Source: Drechslera avenae (taxonomy: Eukaryota; Ascomycota; Dothideomycetes; Pleosporales; Pleosporaceae). Taken from it: a stretch of 64,000 bases of DNA. The notes below the pieces were generated by a model. That model worked only from the letters and a program-made list of their open reading frames with translations, made no database searches and was not told where the DNA came from. The translations under genes were made by a program, and so were the position numbers. Below, in pieces: positions 22,926 to 34,585 of this stretch. The DNA is taken from NCBI GenBank assembly GCA_034640345.1, contig JAXRVH010000006.1, positions 496,001 through 560,000 of the forward strand, written 5' to 3'. The first letter of the stretch is position 1; each line of letters begins with the position of its first letter.

Positions 22926-24730
22926 ATGAGCGACGCTGCACCCGCACCCGCATCCGCTGGCGCCGGCGCCGAGCCGCCCTCGAAGAATGCGCTGAAGAAG
23001 GCACAGAAAGAAAAGGAGAAGGTAAGCGGGACTTCTTGGTTTCCAAGATCATAGGTTGACATTGGAGCAGGCCGAGAAGAAAGCTGCCGCCAAAGCTCGT
23101 GAACTTGCTGAGCGTACTAAGAAGGAGGCCGATGACGCCGCCGACGTATCCGCCGGTGCATATGGCGAACTTCCTCTTGTTGGATCCAAAGACTACAAGC
23201 CTACAGGAACTCCGCGCACTGATCTGGCCGAAGTTGCTAGTAACGAGGACAAGGAAATCACGTTCAGATGCTGGGTGGAAAACGCGAGAGTTCAGTCTGC
23301 CAAACTGGCTTTCTTGAACCTGCGCCAAAATCTTAGCACAGTGCAAGCAGTCGTTGCGGCCAGTGACAAGCTGAGCAAGCAAATGGTTAAATTCTGCGGC
23401 AACATAAGCACTGAGAGTACACTCGTTGTCACGGGTATCGTCAAGCGCGTCAAGGAGCCCATCAAGAGTGCCAGCATTACCGACTTTGAAATCCATATCC
23501 AAAAGCTGTTCGTTGAGGCTAGCGCTGAGATTCCGCTGCCACTGCAAGTCTCTGACGCTGAGCGGCCCTTGCCCAACGATGCTGTCGTAGAAGAGGATCA
23601 GAAGGCGGAAGAAGGTGGTGAGCGACCACTTGTCAGCCTGAACACGAGGCTCAACAACAGGACAATTGATCTCCGGGCCAAAATCAACCAGGCCATCTTT
23701 GTCATCAAGAGCGGCGTGTGTGCCTTGTTTCAGGAATTTCTTGCCAAGAAGGGATTTGTTCTTGTTCATACCCCAAAGATACTGTACGTGGTTGCTATCC
23801 CAAATCATCTTGCATACTGACCTTGCATCAGCGGCGCTGCCTCTGAGGGTGGAGCTAATGTCTTTGAGTTGAAGTATTTCGGTCGTCCTGCCTACCTTGC
23901 TCAGTCACCACAGTTCTACAAGCAAATGCTGATCGCTTCTCGCTTTCAGAGGGTCATGGAAATAGGCCCCGTCTTTCGCGCTGAGAACTCCAACACTGCC
24001 CGTCATTTGACCGAATTCACTGGGCTGGATTTGGAAATGGAATTCCAGGAAAACTACCATGAAGTTATGGGTGTACTAGAAGATCTCATGCTCTTCATAT
24101 TCAACGAGCTCAACACACGGTACAAGAAGGAGACGGAGCTTGTGAGAGGAGTCTATCATATCGACGAATTCAAGCTTCCCGAATCCGGCAAAGTACCTAG
24201 GATCCCATTCCAGGAAGGTATCAAAATGCTCCGCGAAGCTGGCGAGGAGCTCGGTGACTATGATGACCTGACGTAAGATCGACATGTCTCAACAGAAGCA
24301 TCCAGCTAACCAGCTTAGAACCCCTCAAGAAAAGCTGCTTGGTCGCCTCGTGCTAGAAAAGTACAACACCGACTTTTACACGCTAGACCAGTTCCCTCTC
24401 GCCATCCGTCCCGCTTACACGATGCCATCACCCGCTGATCCCGCTCTTTCCAACTCTTACGACATGTTTATGCGAGGCCAGGAGATCTGCTCTGGTGCAC
24501 AGCGCATTCACGACTCAGCTCTTCTCGCCGACCAGATGCGCAAGCACGATCCCCCAATCGATCCCGCCGGCGCTGGAACCAAGGATTACGTAGATTGCTT
24601 CAAATATGGCTGCCCACCACACGCTGGAGGAGGCTTCGGTTTGGAGAGAATTGTACAATTCTGGCTGGGGCTGCCCAATATCAGGATGTGTAGTCTTTTC
24701 CCCAGAGACCCACAGAGGGTTGTACCATAA
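22926..24730 (+). CDS. dps1: Cytosolic aspartyl-tRNA synthetase
   Basis: Four exons (22926-23021, 23071-23783, 23832-24272, 24319-24730) give 553 residues. A Lys/Ala/Glu-rich N-terminal helix, typical of eukaryotic cytosolic AspRS and used for RNA contact, spans ~1-60. The OB-fold anticodon domain follows at ~85-200. The class II core shows motif 2 (VMEIGPVFRAENSNTARHLTEF) and motif 3 (GGFGLERIVQFWL). The enzyme charges tRNA-Asp with aspartate. All introns are short with clean phase, and the last acceptor restores DDLTTPQEKLLG. There is no presequence, so it should be cytosolic only. Confidence 0.95.
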
Positions 24731-25420
24731 AGATGATACACGTCGAGACTAGGAACTCGCTTGATGTCGTCTGCTGGTTGGAATGGTGGCGCCGAAGATA
24801 TAGAACCCGACATCACCCAATGCTAGAGCAGGATAATAGGAGGATTTTGAGCATGGGTTCAAGGCAATAGGGCAAATATCCGGCATGTGTGATTCAGGCC
24901 ATGTATTGAGGATTAGCCGACTGTCAGCTTTCGATGTAGCGATGTGGGAGATGAAGTAGCTTGCTGAGTAAATCAGTGGCCTTTAGGTTTGGCTATAGGG
25001 GCAACTGACTGAGCTGCACTGCCCCAGAGAAGCTGTCGAATAAATACCATACATTTTTCAGAAAACCTGAGCAAGGGGAGAGTGTTTTTGAGTTTTCACG
25101 CTGACACAATGGCATTGCTATGTACATGTTCTTTTGCCTAATCGTGTTACCGGCGATTAAATGCGATGATACGCATAAGTCTCTTGTCTAATTCAACCAA
25201 GCCCGTCCTGCAAAGACGTGCCTATATAGTTCCGTCTGGTATCAAGACCACGGCTGAGGACAAGCCTTAGGCAGGTGTCGATCAGACCCATCCCGCTTTC
25301 TGGATTTATCGTGAGACAGTAGTGCATGAGGGTGTGGATTTCGGTTGATGGTTCAGGTCCTCGGACTTTCTGGACGCCACTGTTCTCTGAAGACTCGATG
25401 GAAGAGCAATGTTCGCCCTA
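24731..25420. other. Convergent 3' intergenic region
   Basis: This stretch lies between the tails of the AspRS and Rrp40 genes. It holds 3' untranslated sequence and nothing else that I can support. Confidence 0.6.
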
Positions 25421-26197
25421 TCAACAATGCTTCAGAGTGGCGGCGGCGAGCTTTTTTTGTGCCTCGTCTCCCAGGGCAGCATGATCGACTTCTTGTATTG
25501 CCTGACCAATTGCCAGTGTCGTCTTCACGTTTCCTCCATCGACGTGCACCAGTCCGTTCCGGCCGACAGTGACCTCAAAGCCAATCTTTGCACCCATGGC
25601 TTGCAACAAGGTTATACCACCCCTCGCTGCGAGCATCCTTCTCGCCATGCCTAGACTGACGTTGAAAACCATTCCGCCTTTAAGGAGGCCCAGTCCTTCC
25701 CCTTTACCAGTTGAAGGATCGACGCATGTGAGTTCTGAGGGTAGATCCTTGCCAGCACTGGCAACACGGCAGTAGACGAGCGAGTTTGGCGGAAGCTGGG
25801 GCCGTGTTTTCTTGGTCGCGCCCTCAAAGGCCAAGTGGGGGAGCGTCGCCGGCGGCGTGTTCGGGGTGAGGATGCAGTTGAAGTTCTCGGCGGCAGAGCC
25901 ATTGACGGTTGCTATTACAAGGTCGCCTGTAAAAGGACGATACTATTACGGTCATGTCAGCAGACTGGCAAAAGCAGTGCTCCTTCGCGCTTGTATTACC
26001 CTTCCCGTATTCGACTCTACTGAAGCCGCATTCTTCTTGTTGTCCGTCACCAGCGCACCTGCGATCGTGGCCGTGACCGTATCGGGCGGCGTATGTCGCA
26101 AACCAGGGCCCAAGGTCAAAGTCTTCTTCTTGCCTGTCCCCGTGGGCAATGCGCTCTTCGGGATGTCGTCGCCAGGTAGGACGATTGTGGCAGCCAT
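25421..26197 (-). CDS. rrp40: Exosome complex component Rrp40
   Basis: Two exons (26197-26000, 25942-25421) give 239 residues, the usual size. The 57-nt intron has a GTAATA donor and AATAG acceptor in phase 0. The N-terminal domain is followed by an S1-like barrel (GDLVIATVNGSAAENFNCIL). The C-terminal KH-like domain contains GKGEGLGLLKGGMVFNVSLG and FEVTVGRNGLVHVDGGN; the VGRNG loop matches the family's GxNG signature. Rrp40 is one of the three cap proteins of the RNA exosome, guiding RNA into the catalytic channel in nucleus and cytoplasm. It shares a 281-bp divergent promoter with ssz1. Confidence 0.9.
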
Positions 26198-26478
26198 GAT
26201 GCGCAAAAGAAAAGTCGCGTCGCTGTATAAACGCATGGGATTCGAGCATGTGAAGTGAGCTCATTCCGAAAGGGCCCGTGCGCTTCCGAGAAAAATGCAC
26301 CTCCGTACCCTTCGCCGACATTGAATTTGTTAGCCGCGAAGAAATATAACGCCTTGGGACTGCATCACCAATTCGGCATCCTCAAACTTCCAGTCGCCGT
26401 GCACCTCTCGGAACCTTGCACACCCTGTCTTTTTGAATTTGTACCCATTCTCCATCTCAAGAATTGTGCCCGCTCAAA
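26198..26478. promoter_or_regulatory. Divergent promoter rrp40 / ssz1
   Basis: These 281 bp separate the two start codons, so both genes must be driven from here. Linking an RNA-processing gene and a ribosome-associated chaperone in this way suggests joint growth control. I recognise no specific motif. Confidence 0.5.
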
Positions 26479-28342
26479 ATGAGTGCGCAGACGGACCCCG
26501 CGCAGCGAGTCGCGATTGGAATCTCCTTTGGCAACTCATACAGCTCCATTGCCTATACATCAGGTGTGAGTGCCAATTGCAAGTATCGTGTACTCTGGAT
26601 ATTTCTGACACGAAACAGGAAGGCAAAGCAGAGGTTATCGCCAACGAAGACGGAGGTGCGCAACTTGAAATGCTCGCTAAGGCTCTCTCCCAACTGCTAA
26701 CGTCTGCAAGATCGCCAGATTCCCACCGCCCTATCCTATGTCGAAGGTGAGGAGCTGCATGGCGGACAGGCCAAGACCCAATTTGTTCGCAACGCCAAAA
26801 ATACAGTCGCCTACTTCCGCGACTTCCTCGGCCAAGAGTAGGCACATTCAGACCCTCGTAGTCGCATGGCTGACACTTTGCAGCTACAAGTCGATAGACC
26901 CCTCACCCTGCCACCAGTCAGCCCACCCCATCGAGCACCAGGATAGCGTAGCATTCAGCATCCGCGATACAACCGAAGAGAAGGAAAACACCATCTCCGT
27001 CGTCGAGGCTACCACACGCCACTTGAAGAGACTACGCAGCTCTGCTTCTGACTACCTTGGAAAGGATGTCAATGCTGCCGTCATCACCGTACCTACAAAC
27101 TTCACCGACGCCCAAAAGGAGGCACTCAGGGAAGCATCAACAAATGCTGGCATCCAAGTCCTGCAGTTCATCAGCGAGCCCACTGCTGCTGTACTGGCAT
27201 ACGATGCCCGTCCTGGTGCGCAGCTATCAGACAAGATTATTGTAGTCGCCGATCTGGGTGGTACCCGTTCCGACGTCGCCGTCGTTGCATCGCGCGGCGG
27301 CATCTACACCATCCTGGCTACCCTACACGACTATGAGGTCAGTGGCTTCAAGCTCGACCAGGCCCTCATGGACCACTTCGCCAAGGAGTTCATCAAAAAA
27401 CACAAGTCCGCTGGAGATCCTCGGGAAAATGAGAGGTCGTTAGCCAAACTCAAGCTCGAATGCGAGGCCGTGAAAAAGGCTCTCTCCATTGGCACAACCG
27501 CCAACTTCTCTGTCGAGAGCTTAGTGGGCGGCACCGACTTCACCGCGACCATCAACCGTACCCGGTACGATCTTCTGGGCAACAAACTTTTTGCTGCCTT
27601 TGCCCGTCTCGTAACACATGCTGTTGAGAAGGCCAACTTGGATCCGCTGGACATCTCCGAGATTGTGTTGGCCGGTGGCAACTCGCACACGCCCAAGGTT
27701 GCTTCTACCGTACGCTCATCTTTCCCAGAGTCCACGGTCGTTCTTGCACCTTCCACATCCGCGACGGCCATCAATCCTTCGGAACTGGCAGTCCGCGGTG
27801 CTGCCATCCAGGCCAGCCTTATCCAAGAGTTTGAGCTTGAGGATATTGAGCAGAGCACACACCCCATGGTCACCGTTACGCCCCATCTCTCTACCGCTGT
27901 CGGCGTGCTATGCATTTCTGGCGATGAGTCCTCTGGTGTCTTCCATGCCATCATCGATGCCGAGACACCACTGCCCGTCCGTCGCACTGCAACGATCGCA
28001 ACTCCACGGGAGGGCGGTGATGTGCTCATCAAACTTGCCGAGGGCTCACGGCATATCAAGGTCACAAAACCGGAACCCAAGCCCAAGGCCGAAAAGGAGG
28101 ACGAGGACGAGGACAGCGATGATGACAGTGAAGAGGAGGAGGAGGAGGTCAGGGAAAAGACATGGAAGGTTGGCCAGGTGCTTAGTGAGGCTGCCATCCG
28201 AGGTGTCAAGAAGGGTGGTAAGGTCGAAGTGCAGATCAACATTGCAGCAGACCTAAGCATAAACGCCGTCATTCGCGAAGTGGGCGGCAAGGGCGGTATT
28301 CGTGGAATCGTCCAGGGACGTACGGCGAACGGTAGCGCTTAG
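26479..28342 (+). CDS. ssz1: Ribosome-associated Hsp70-like chaperone Ssz1
   Basis: Four exons (26479-26565, 26619-26655, 26711-26837, 26884-28342) give 569 residues, the size of Ssz1 and shorter than a canonical Hsp70. The ATPase domain is degenerate: GISFGNSYSSIAY replaces the usual GIDLGTT phosphate loop, and VVADLGGTRSDVAVV and VLAGGNSHTPKV are present. A short substrate-binding remnant carries an acidic tract (~residues 480-500). Ssz1 pairs with the J-protein zuotin to form RAC, which stimulates Ssb on nascent chains at the ribosome exit. Exon 2 is only 37 nt; splicing it restores IANEDGDRQIPTALSYVEG. Confidence 0.92.
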
Positions 28343-28603
28343 AGTCGGTTGTGATTTGGAAGCCTAGTGGCTAATGTTCATCTACGAGGCCAGGCGCTGT
28401 GAATAAATCATTCTGTAGGGCATCATCTTGAGTCATGTGAAGAGAGAGAGAAAAAAAGAATGCACATGGCAATTTTTTTCTAGTGCAACAACTGTTAGAC
28501 GTAGCCGATGCAGACTTACCGGAAGCACCCGAGCCCCTATAGCTTCAAATACAAAATTACTACATTGGCCCAATCAAGTTGGAGACGCGCCAAGCGTCGT
28601 CAT

Positions 28604-30143
28604 TCATCGGTTCGTCAAGACGCGAAACCGAGGTCTCATCTTCCTCCCAATCGCCGTCTCTGTTATCCAGGTCTCGTACTCCATGTTTCGCATGCCCGGT
28701 GAGACTACACCCTCATAGTGCCACCTGCCTTCAACCCAATTCTCCTTGTCCAACTCGTCCACGAGTAATGACTCCAGCGCGCCCAGCACATCCACCTCTC
28801 TGTCCCACTCTGTGCTCTGCCCAATATTCAGGTAGCGCAAACGACCCAAGAAGCGTTCGTCCATCAACGAGTACAAGTCCGTCATGGTAAAACCACGTGA
28901 GGGGTCGCCCAAACGCCCACATGCCATAATGGTCAGACTGCGCAGTGGTTTCGCCTCGCGCCAGCGGGCGGGAGAAAAATCCAGCGGCATGTTGCCGAAG
29001 CGTGAGTCGATGTAGTCGAGGGCAATGGTTAGCGATGTAACATTCGGGAGCCAATCTAGCACGGAATTGAAGCGGCCCTGTTTGACGGCAGGAAGGTCGC
29101 GAAGCTCAACTACTGTAAGTGTGTCTGCTAAGCTCATGAGTAGTGGTCTGATGCCTTGTCTAGTACATGTGCATTAGCAATTGAAACCTTTTCGTGTATT
29201 GTGAAGGGCAACGCACTGGTCCAAGCCCGGGCTGTGATGTATACTGAGCGAGGAAAAGGTCGGAGGGAAGTTATCTGGCTGGCGTAGCATATCCCATAGG
29301 AACTGACCTGAAACAGATCCGGACAGGGAAAGATGTTGGAGCTTTGGTGGCCAGCGGACGTTGGTAGATGGGCCTGATTGGTCATATCGTGACGAGCAAC
29401 GGGGTAAGCAGAGCTCACGCAACTCTCCCAATTGACGGATTGTCTGGTTCAAGCTCTGAAAATTGATGCATTCGGAGACGCTAGAGTTCATGTTAGTACA
29501 CTCATCTTCAACTCCATCATTTACTGTCAACTCACAGGCTCAGATCGAGGACGCGCAAACGGGTGCATTTGCTCAGGCTAGCCCAGCAATTGATGGCAAA
29601 ACTGGCCTGTGGCGCTACGAATACTTCCAACGATGCCTTTGTTCGGCCTAGCAGTCTGGCCGTCGTAGATTTGTTGCCTTGATGTACAATATGTGATAAA
29701 TCGAGCTCTTTTACCAAACTCGCTAAAGCCGCTGGCTGGTTGAGAACATTAGCAAACACTGGTGGCAGCACTTGGCACAGCTTACCTTTATACGTGCCAT
29801 GACCGAAGGGCATATTGTGCGTACGAAAAGATCATATGCACCTCCAGACAAGTATGGTGACTCGTACAGCGGCTGAATCGCTACCTAATGGTCGACATGT
29901 ACATCAGCGAAGGTCAATCAAACAGGCAGTTGTGTAGGTACAACATACGTCGTACCATTGTCTAGATTTGTAAGCATGTGCAGGTATTCTTTACAGCGGT
30001 ATGCTAATTTACCTATTGACTGCAGAGAACCGGGCCAGCACTGTTTGCCGCTCAAGTCTTTCCCAGGTTCTGATATGCGCCACGATTTCGAGCAGCAATT
30101 CATCCGGCAGGTAATTCGCGTAACCCATGTTCGGTGCACTCAT
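28604..30143 (-). CDS. F-box-like protein with degenerate leucine-rich region
   Basis: Six exons (30143-30013, 29961-29949, 29884-29786, 29735-29536, 29480-29217, 29159-28604) give 420 residues. The N-terminus, YLPDELLLEIVAHI followed by an NRQWYDVAIQPLYESPYL region, looks like an F-box. The rest shows leucine-rich segments (LVKELDLSHIV, RLRVLDLS, LGELRELCLPRCS, LQHLSLSGS, LRYLNIGQS). F-box proteins recruit targets to SCF ubiquitin ligases, but substrate and function here are unknown. Exon 2 is a 13-nt micro-exon coding QWYD; all junctions keep phase with good donors and branch sites such as TACTAAC. Confidence 0.75.
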
Positions 30144-30628
30144 GGCGTGTACCCTGATGATCAAGTGGACTTTGAGGTTGAGGATCTGAGTGGGATGCGA
30201 GTGGGATGCGAGTGCACAGGTGAGATGAGGAATCATATGACGCACTAGTGTAATTCAAGCTTACCTCCGATTAAAGCCGAGATGTGAGCAACCTCCAAAC
30301 TAGACTGCCATCGCTTCCGATGACCACCAAATGTAATATGAATTTGGAATTTTCTTATATCCATTCTAGCCTTTATTCCACCAATTCTGCGTCAGTACCT
30401 TTAGTACTTTTTACTGATCGACACTCCTCGAGAGGGCAAGTGAACTATATAATCTACTGCACAGCATTTTCTCGTATTTAATTCGGTCTCGTATTTCTGC
30501 ATAATAGTTCGTAGTGAATGCATGCCTAAAACACGCCACTTTAGACCCAAATGCTTAGCCCGCTGCACATCTCATCCACCGCTACCAGTCATTGGCTGAC
30601 CATTGTCTTAGGTAGAAACACATGTGTC
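30144..30628. other. Intergenic region
   Basis: It holds the promoter side of the F-box gene and the 3' flank of the next gene. Short ORFs here have no family features. Confidence 0.5.
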
Positions 30629-32419
30629 CTAGCACCTATCATGTCTGGCTGCGTCCAAGCCTCGCACTAGAGGTGGAGAAACCTTCCAGTTCCGCACAAA
30701 ATACGATTTTCCACTATCCCTACCAAGTTCTTCTGCATACTCTGATAGCGTCTCGTAGACGCGAACAAAAGCGAAAGTGTTCTCATAGCTTCCTCTACCC
30801 TGCTTTGCGATTGTTTCCTGGGCATTGATAGAAGCTCGATACTCGTCACTGGCGACTGCTGCTGATATCAACGTCCTAGCATACTCTTGTTGTCGAGCAG
30901 GTTGGTGTCCGTCACGGAACCAATTCAACAGCTTTTCTTCTTCGCTGATGCGGACTGACAGCAAGGCGGTAGGGTCACTTGTAGTCGGCACCGTGTCAGT
31001 GAAGAAAGGTCCTCTGAAGTTTTGCACAGTGGGTGCTTGTCGACCAAGTCCGTTTACTGGCGCGTACTCTTGCGCAGCCCTGGTGCCATCGGGATCGCTA
31101 AAACTCAGCGTAACAGCAGTGGCGTTCATGACTGTTGCTTCAGAGCTGGTTGTTTCGGTAGTACGGGTCATCCCAGATGGTTTCATATAGGAATGAGTGG
31201 AATAGTTTAGGGTTGTGTTTGTCTGGTGCGGATTCGCCACTGTAGGACCTGGAAGATGATACAAAGAACGCGCTGTTGGTTGAAGGTTCACAGGGAATGG
31301 CATTGTGTAAGCAACGAATGGGTCATCCAAGTGATCTTTTCGGATTGCACTGAGGTGCGATGATGATGTTGATTGTTTGTAGTCCTCTGATACAAAATCA
31401 GATGGGGCGATTGAACTCGGAGCATTTGATGACGGAATTGCTCGTTCGGTCTCCATATTAGATGAGTGAAGTCCTTCGCTGGATGTTTCTTGTGGTCGGC
31501 CGTTCTCTACGATGTGCTTTTCGCGGTTGTGGGCTGCCAGCTTGAAAGACTGCAACAAATCATACGATACAGCGTACCCTTGGACACAATCGGAAGCAAG
31601 GGATCCCTCAATCCTGCTACACGAATGGGCGTACCGTCCAATGTTGACCCATTGGAACGATGCGGACGACCACTGATGAGCCGAGACATCTCTGTTCGGG
31701 TGACCAATGAAGACGACTTGCCCGTCGAAGCTGCCTGTTTGTTCGTGTAGATGGATCGGGTCTGGCAGTCTCCCAAATACGTGCTCGTTTTCACTCTCGT
31801 CTGTATCGCTCGTCTGCATGGAGGGCCATGCCCCACCGGATTTCTTGTGGCTTGGCTGTAGCTTGACGAATCCCATGGGGAAGCCAGTGCTCGACTTGAG
31901 CTGTGCCACTCCGTTGTGGTGGTCCTTGTCGTTGTAGCGTCGTGCCATGTCAGCAAAAGTTGGTAAGCGTGCTTTCTGAGACTCTGTGGCAACTTCTTCA
32001 ACGGGATAGTTGAGCAGTTCGTGCGCTGGCAAGAACTGTAGTGACGGTGAGCGAAATACTGGAATCTCCTCGTGAAGGGTGCCGCGAGTGTCCGTATGCG
32101 GTACAACGCGAATGTGTGAATATGAATGTTGGCGGCTACGTGCACTGTGCAGTGTACCGGGGCCTAGCCGACCTGAGAGCTTTTCAGTAGATGTACTGCC
32201 AGATTTTCAAGTGCGGCATCGCGAACCGTGCCGGCCGCTGCGAGATCTGGACTTTGCCGCCAGTTTGTTCAATGTGTGCTTTGAAGACTCCGAGTATGTT
32301 GATACGGGAAGTAGAGGATGAGGAGATTGGTCTTGCAGACTACAGCTGGATTGGCCAGATACAAATCGCAGCAGGGCAAGGTCATGACGCCATGCCGAAA
32401 TGGACGAAAGTGGTAACAA
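30629..32419 (-). CDS. Unknown protein, 5' end unresolved
   Basis: The 3' exon (32172-30629) is a single open frame of 514 codons. It joins in phase 1 to an upstream coding-like exon ending at 32227 (donor GTTCGC, 54-nt intron, CTGA branch, CTCAG acceptor), giving a continuous Ser/Arg-rich segment through the junction. That upstream frame is open to about 32419 but contains no ATG, so a further 5' exon must exist; I could not fix it. The protein is largely low complexity with many Ser, Thr, His and Gln. A predicted helical block occupies the last ~110 residues (SEEEKLLNWFRDGHQPAR to GKSYFVRNWKV). I do not recognise the family. The right boundary is only the limit of the open frame. Confidence 0.5.
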
Positions 32420-33091
32420 GAGGAAGGAGTGAGGAGCGAGGAGAGGAAGTTACCACCACCATCCAGCACAGAGGGCGTTGGGCGCTTCTACTCACTGATC
32501 GTTGTGTTGGACCCATGGGTTCTGTACACAATATCAATCATACCCCTTCCAGAGGTATACATGGCTTAACTTCTACATCTGGTGGTACGACAAGTCTGTG
32601 AACACCCAAAGATGAGATGAGCGATGAGCGATGAGCGTCCTCGCCGGAACTTACCAACAGCCAGCCGCACATAATGTAGCCACTCTGTTGATAGTATTGA
32701 ATAGATTCCACGTTGGCGCAATAGAGCCGATGGCTGACATGTCGTCAGGCGTTCCGCGAATCACACTCTTAGGCGCTGCGAACGCATCTACAGTCCCGGT
32801 TGCCACCCACACGCGCGGGTATCTCACTTGTCGTGAATCCGGGCATTGTCACCGTAGAGATATTGATAGGCGCTTGGCATGAATGTAGTCCAGCCTTTTA
32901 TAGCTGAATGTGCGCGCTTCGTGTCTCATGTACAAAGCTTTGGCCTCAGTCGGACCGCAAAACTTTATTGTCGAACCCAAGTCCTCTGTATTTAATCTCG
33001 TTTCCCCAAGGTTAACAACGGCGCGTCACTGGCTCCTCTACCATTCTAGTTTCTTGCAAATCCATAATTTTTTTGGCGTTTTCCGTTCAGC
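32420..33091. other. Intergenic region, probable divergent promoter
   Basis: It holds the 5' flank and probably the missing first exon of the minus-strand unknown gene, plus the lactonase promoter. An ATG followed by six codons and a GTGAGT donor near 32515-32495 (minus) is a possible first exon, but I found no convincing matching acceptor. Confidence 0.4.
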
Positions 33092-34389
33092 ATGAAGAAT
33101 GTATTTGTCGCGTTGGCGGTTTGCAGCCTGCGAGTGTCCGCGGACCGGCTGCTCCTAGCTTCTTACGGAAATGGGTCCAGCGCCGGCGCTATCCAGACCC
33201 TCGAGTTCCTACCTGGCGCATACCATAATGCTAGTCGCAAACTAGAGGTTGTCCACGAGAACCACGACTGTGGACCGTTGCCTACATGGCTGGACATGTC
33301 CCTCGGCGCGGAGAGGTTGTTCTGTCTCGACGAATCTTTCGCCGACGCCAGCTTTACAACATTGAGCGTTGAATCTGATGGCAACGTCAATAAAACCTTC
33401 GGCGGCAAGGCATTTGGCGGTGCAGTGTCATTAGCCACCTACAACAACAAGACAGCCTTGGCTCTTGCTCACGTACGTATCCGTTGTCAAAATCGCAAAT
33501 GATCAAACACTCATCCAGTGCTCGCAACAGTACAACCCTCCCGCTATCACATCGTTCGCCATCAACGCCGACGGCTCGGTTCGCTCTCTTCAGAACATCA
33601 CTTTCCAGGACCCGGAGCAAATCCATCAAGCAGTCCTCGACCCCACCGGGAAATTCATGGTTTTCCCAAGTCTCGGTGCAGGTTTAGTCCACGTCTACAG
33701 CATCAATCCGGCGACGTCGTTATTGACCGAGCATGAGCCACTCAAGTCTAAACCAGGATATGGTCCTAGGCACGCCGTTTTCTGGACTGGCGGCGAGCCA
33801 GGCGTAACCTTTCTTTTTGTAGTCCACGAAAAAAGCAACAAGATTGTGAGCTACCGGGTGGATTATCCCGCGTGTGGCGGCCTCAATTTCACCCAAGTCG
33901 ACGAGGTCAGCACGTACGGCAACCACACCGTTCCGGCTTTGACTTTCGCCTCTGAGATATCGTTGTCGCCCGACAACAAATTCGTAGTCGCAGGAAATCG
34001 TAACGGCACAATCTTCACGGTCGCAAACCCGGACCCCAACAACAGTACCCTGCTTCCCAGTGATTCACTCGTCACCTTCAAGCCGTCGCCCAAGGGAAAG
34101 TTATCATTTGTCCAGCTTGCGAAAACCGGTGGAGTCTACCCTCGTCACTTCCAGATGAACAAAGATGGATCTATGATTGCAGTTGCGAATCAACAGACCA
34201 AGAACGTGCTTATCTATGCGCGCGACCTTGAAACCGGCCATATTTTGGATAATAACGCCGTAGCCTCCGGTCGGAATTTCGGGCCAGGAGACTTGATGTA
34301 AGCTTTATTCCCCCCCCCCCCCCCCCCCATCTTCAAGTGGTTGCTGACAATGTGGGCTCAATAGGTTTGTGCAATGGCTAGCGCAGTAA
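33092..34389 (+). CDS. Secreted lactonase, seven-bladed propeller type
   Basis: Three exons (33092-33472, 33519-34297, 34365-34389) give 394 residues. A signal peptide of about 17 residues is followed by a beta-propeller. Its repeated segments (ITSFAINADGSVRSLQNITF, IHQAVLDPTGKFMVFPSLG, GPRHAVFWTGG, ISLSPDNKFVVAGNR, YPRHFQMNKDGSMIAVANQQ) follow the lactonase/6-phosphogluconolactonase-like family, whose members include muconate and gluconolactone hydrolases. Several N-glycosylation sequons fit secretion. The last exon is only 25 nt and codes FVQWLAQ, a sequence typical of the family's end. The 67-nt intron before it contains a run of 19 cytosines. Confidence 0.82.
34310..34328 (+). repeat. Poly-C run inside intron 2 of lactonase gene
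   Basis: Nineteen consecutive C residues lie just after the GTAAGC donor. Such a run is prone to length variation and sequencing error, but being intronic it would not shift the frame. Confidence 0.85.
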
Positions 34390-34585
34390 TTCTACCAAAA
34401 GGTTCATGTTTCTTCTTCCTAGGCCTAGGGGCGTCCACGTAAGTAACGGAGTCGGACTGTCAAAGTGGGCGCAAGCCATGGTCCCTGTTTCATTCAAGAT
34501 GCTTTTTGGAATCTTCTCATGCGCAGTAGCGGGATCATATAGATCGGTGAAGCATGCAGATAGCAGTAGCCCCAAGCATATAACC

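Noticed and set aside
22912..23808. 298-residue open frame antisense to AspRS
   Set aside because: It mirrors confirmed AspRS exons and has no domain.
27331..28290. 319-residue open frame antisense to ssz1
   Set aside because: Ser-rich low-complexity mirror of the acidic Ssz1 coding sequence.
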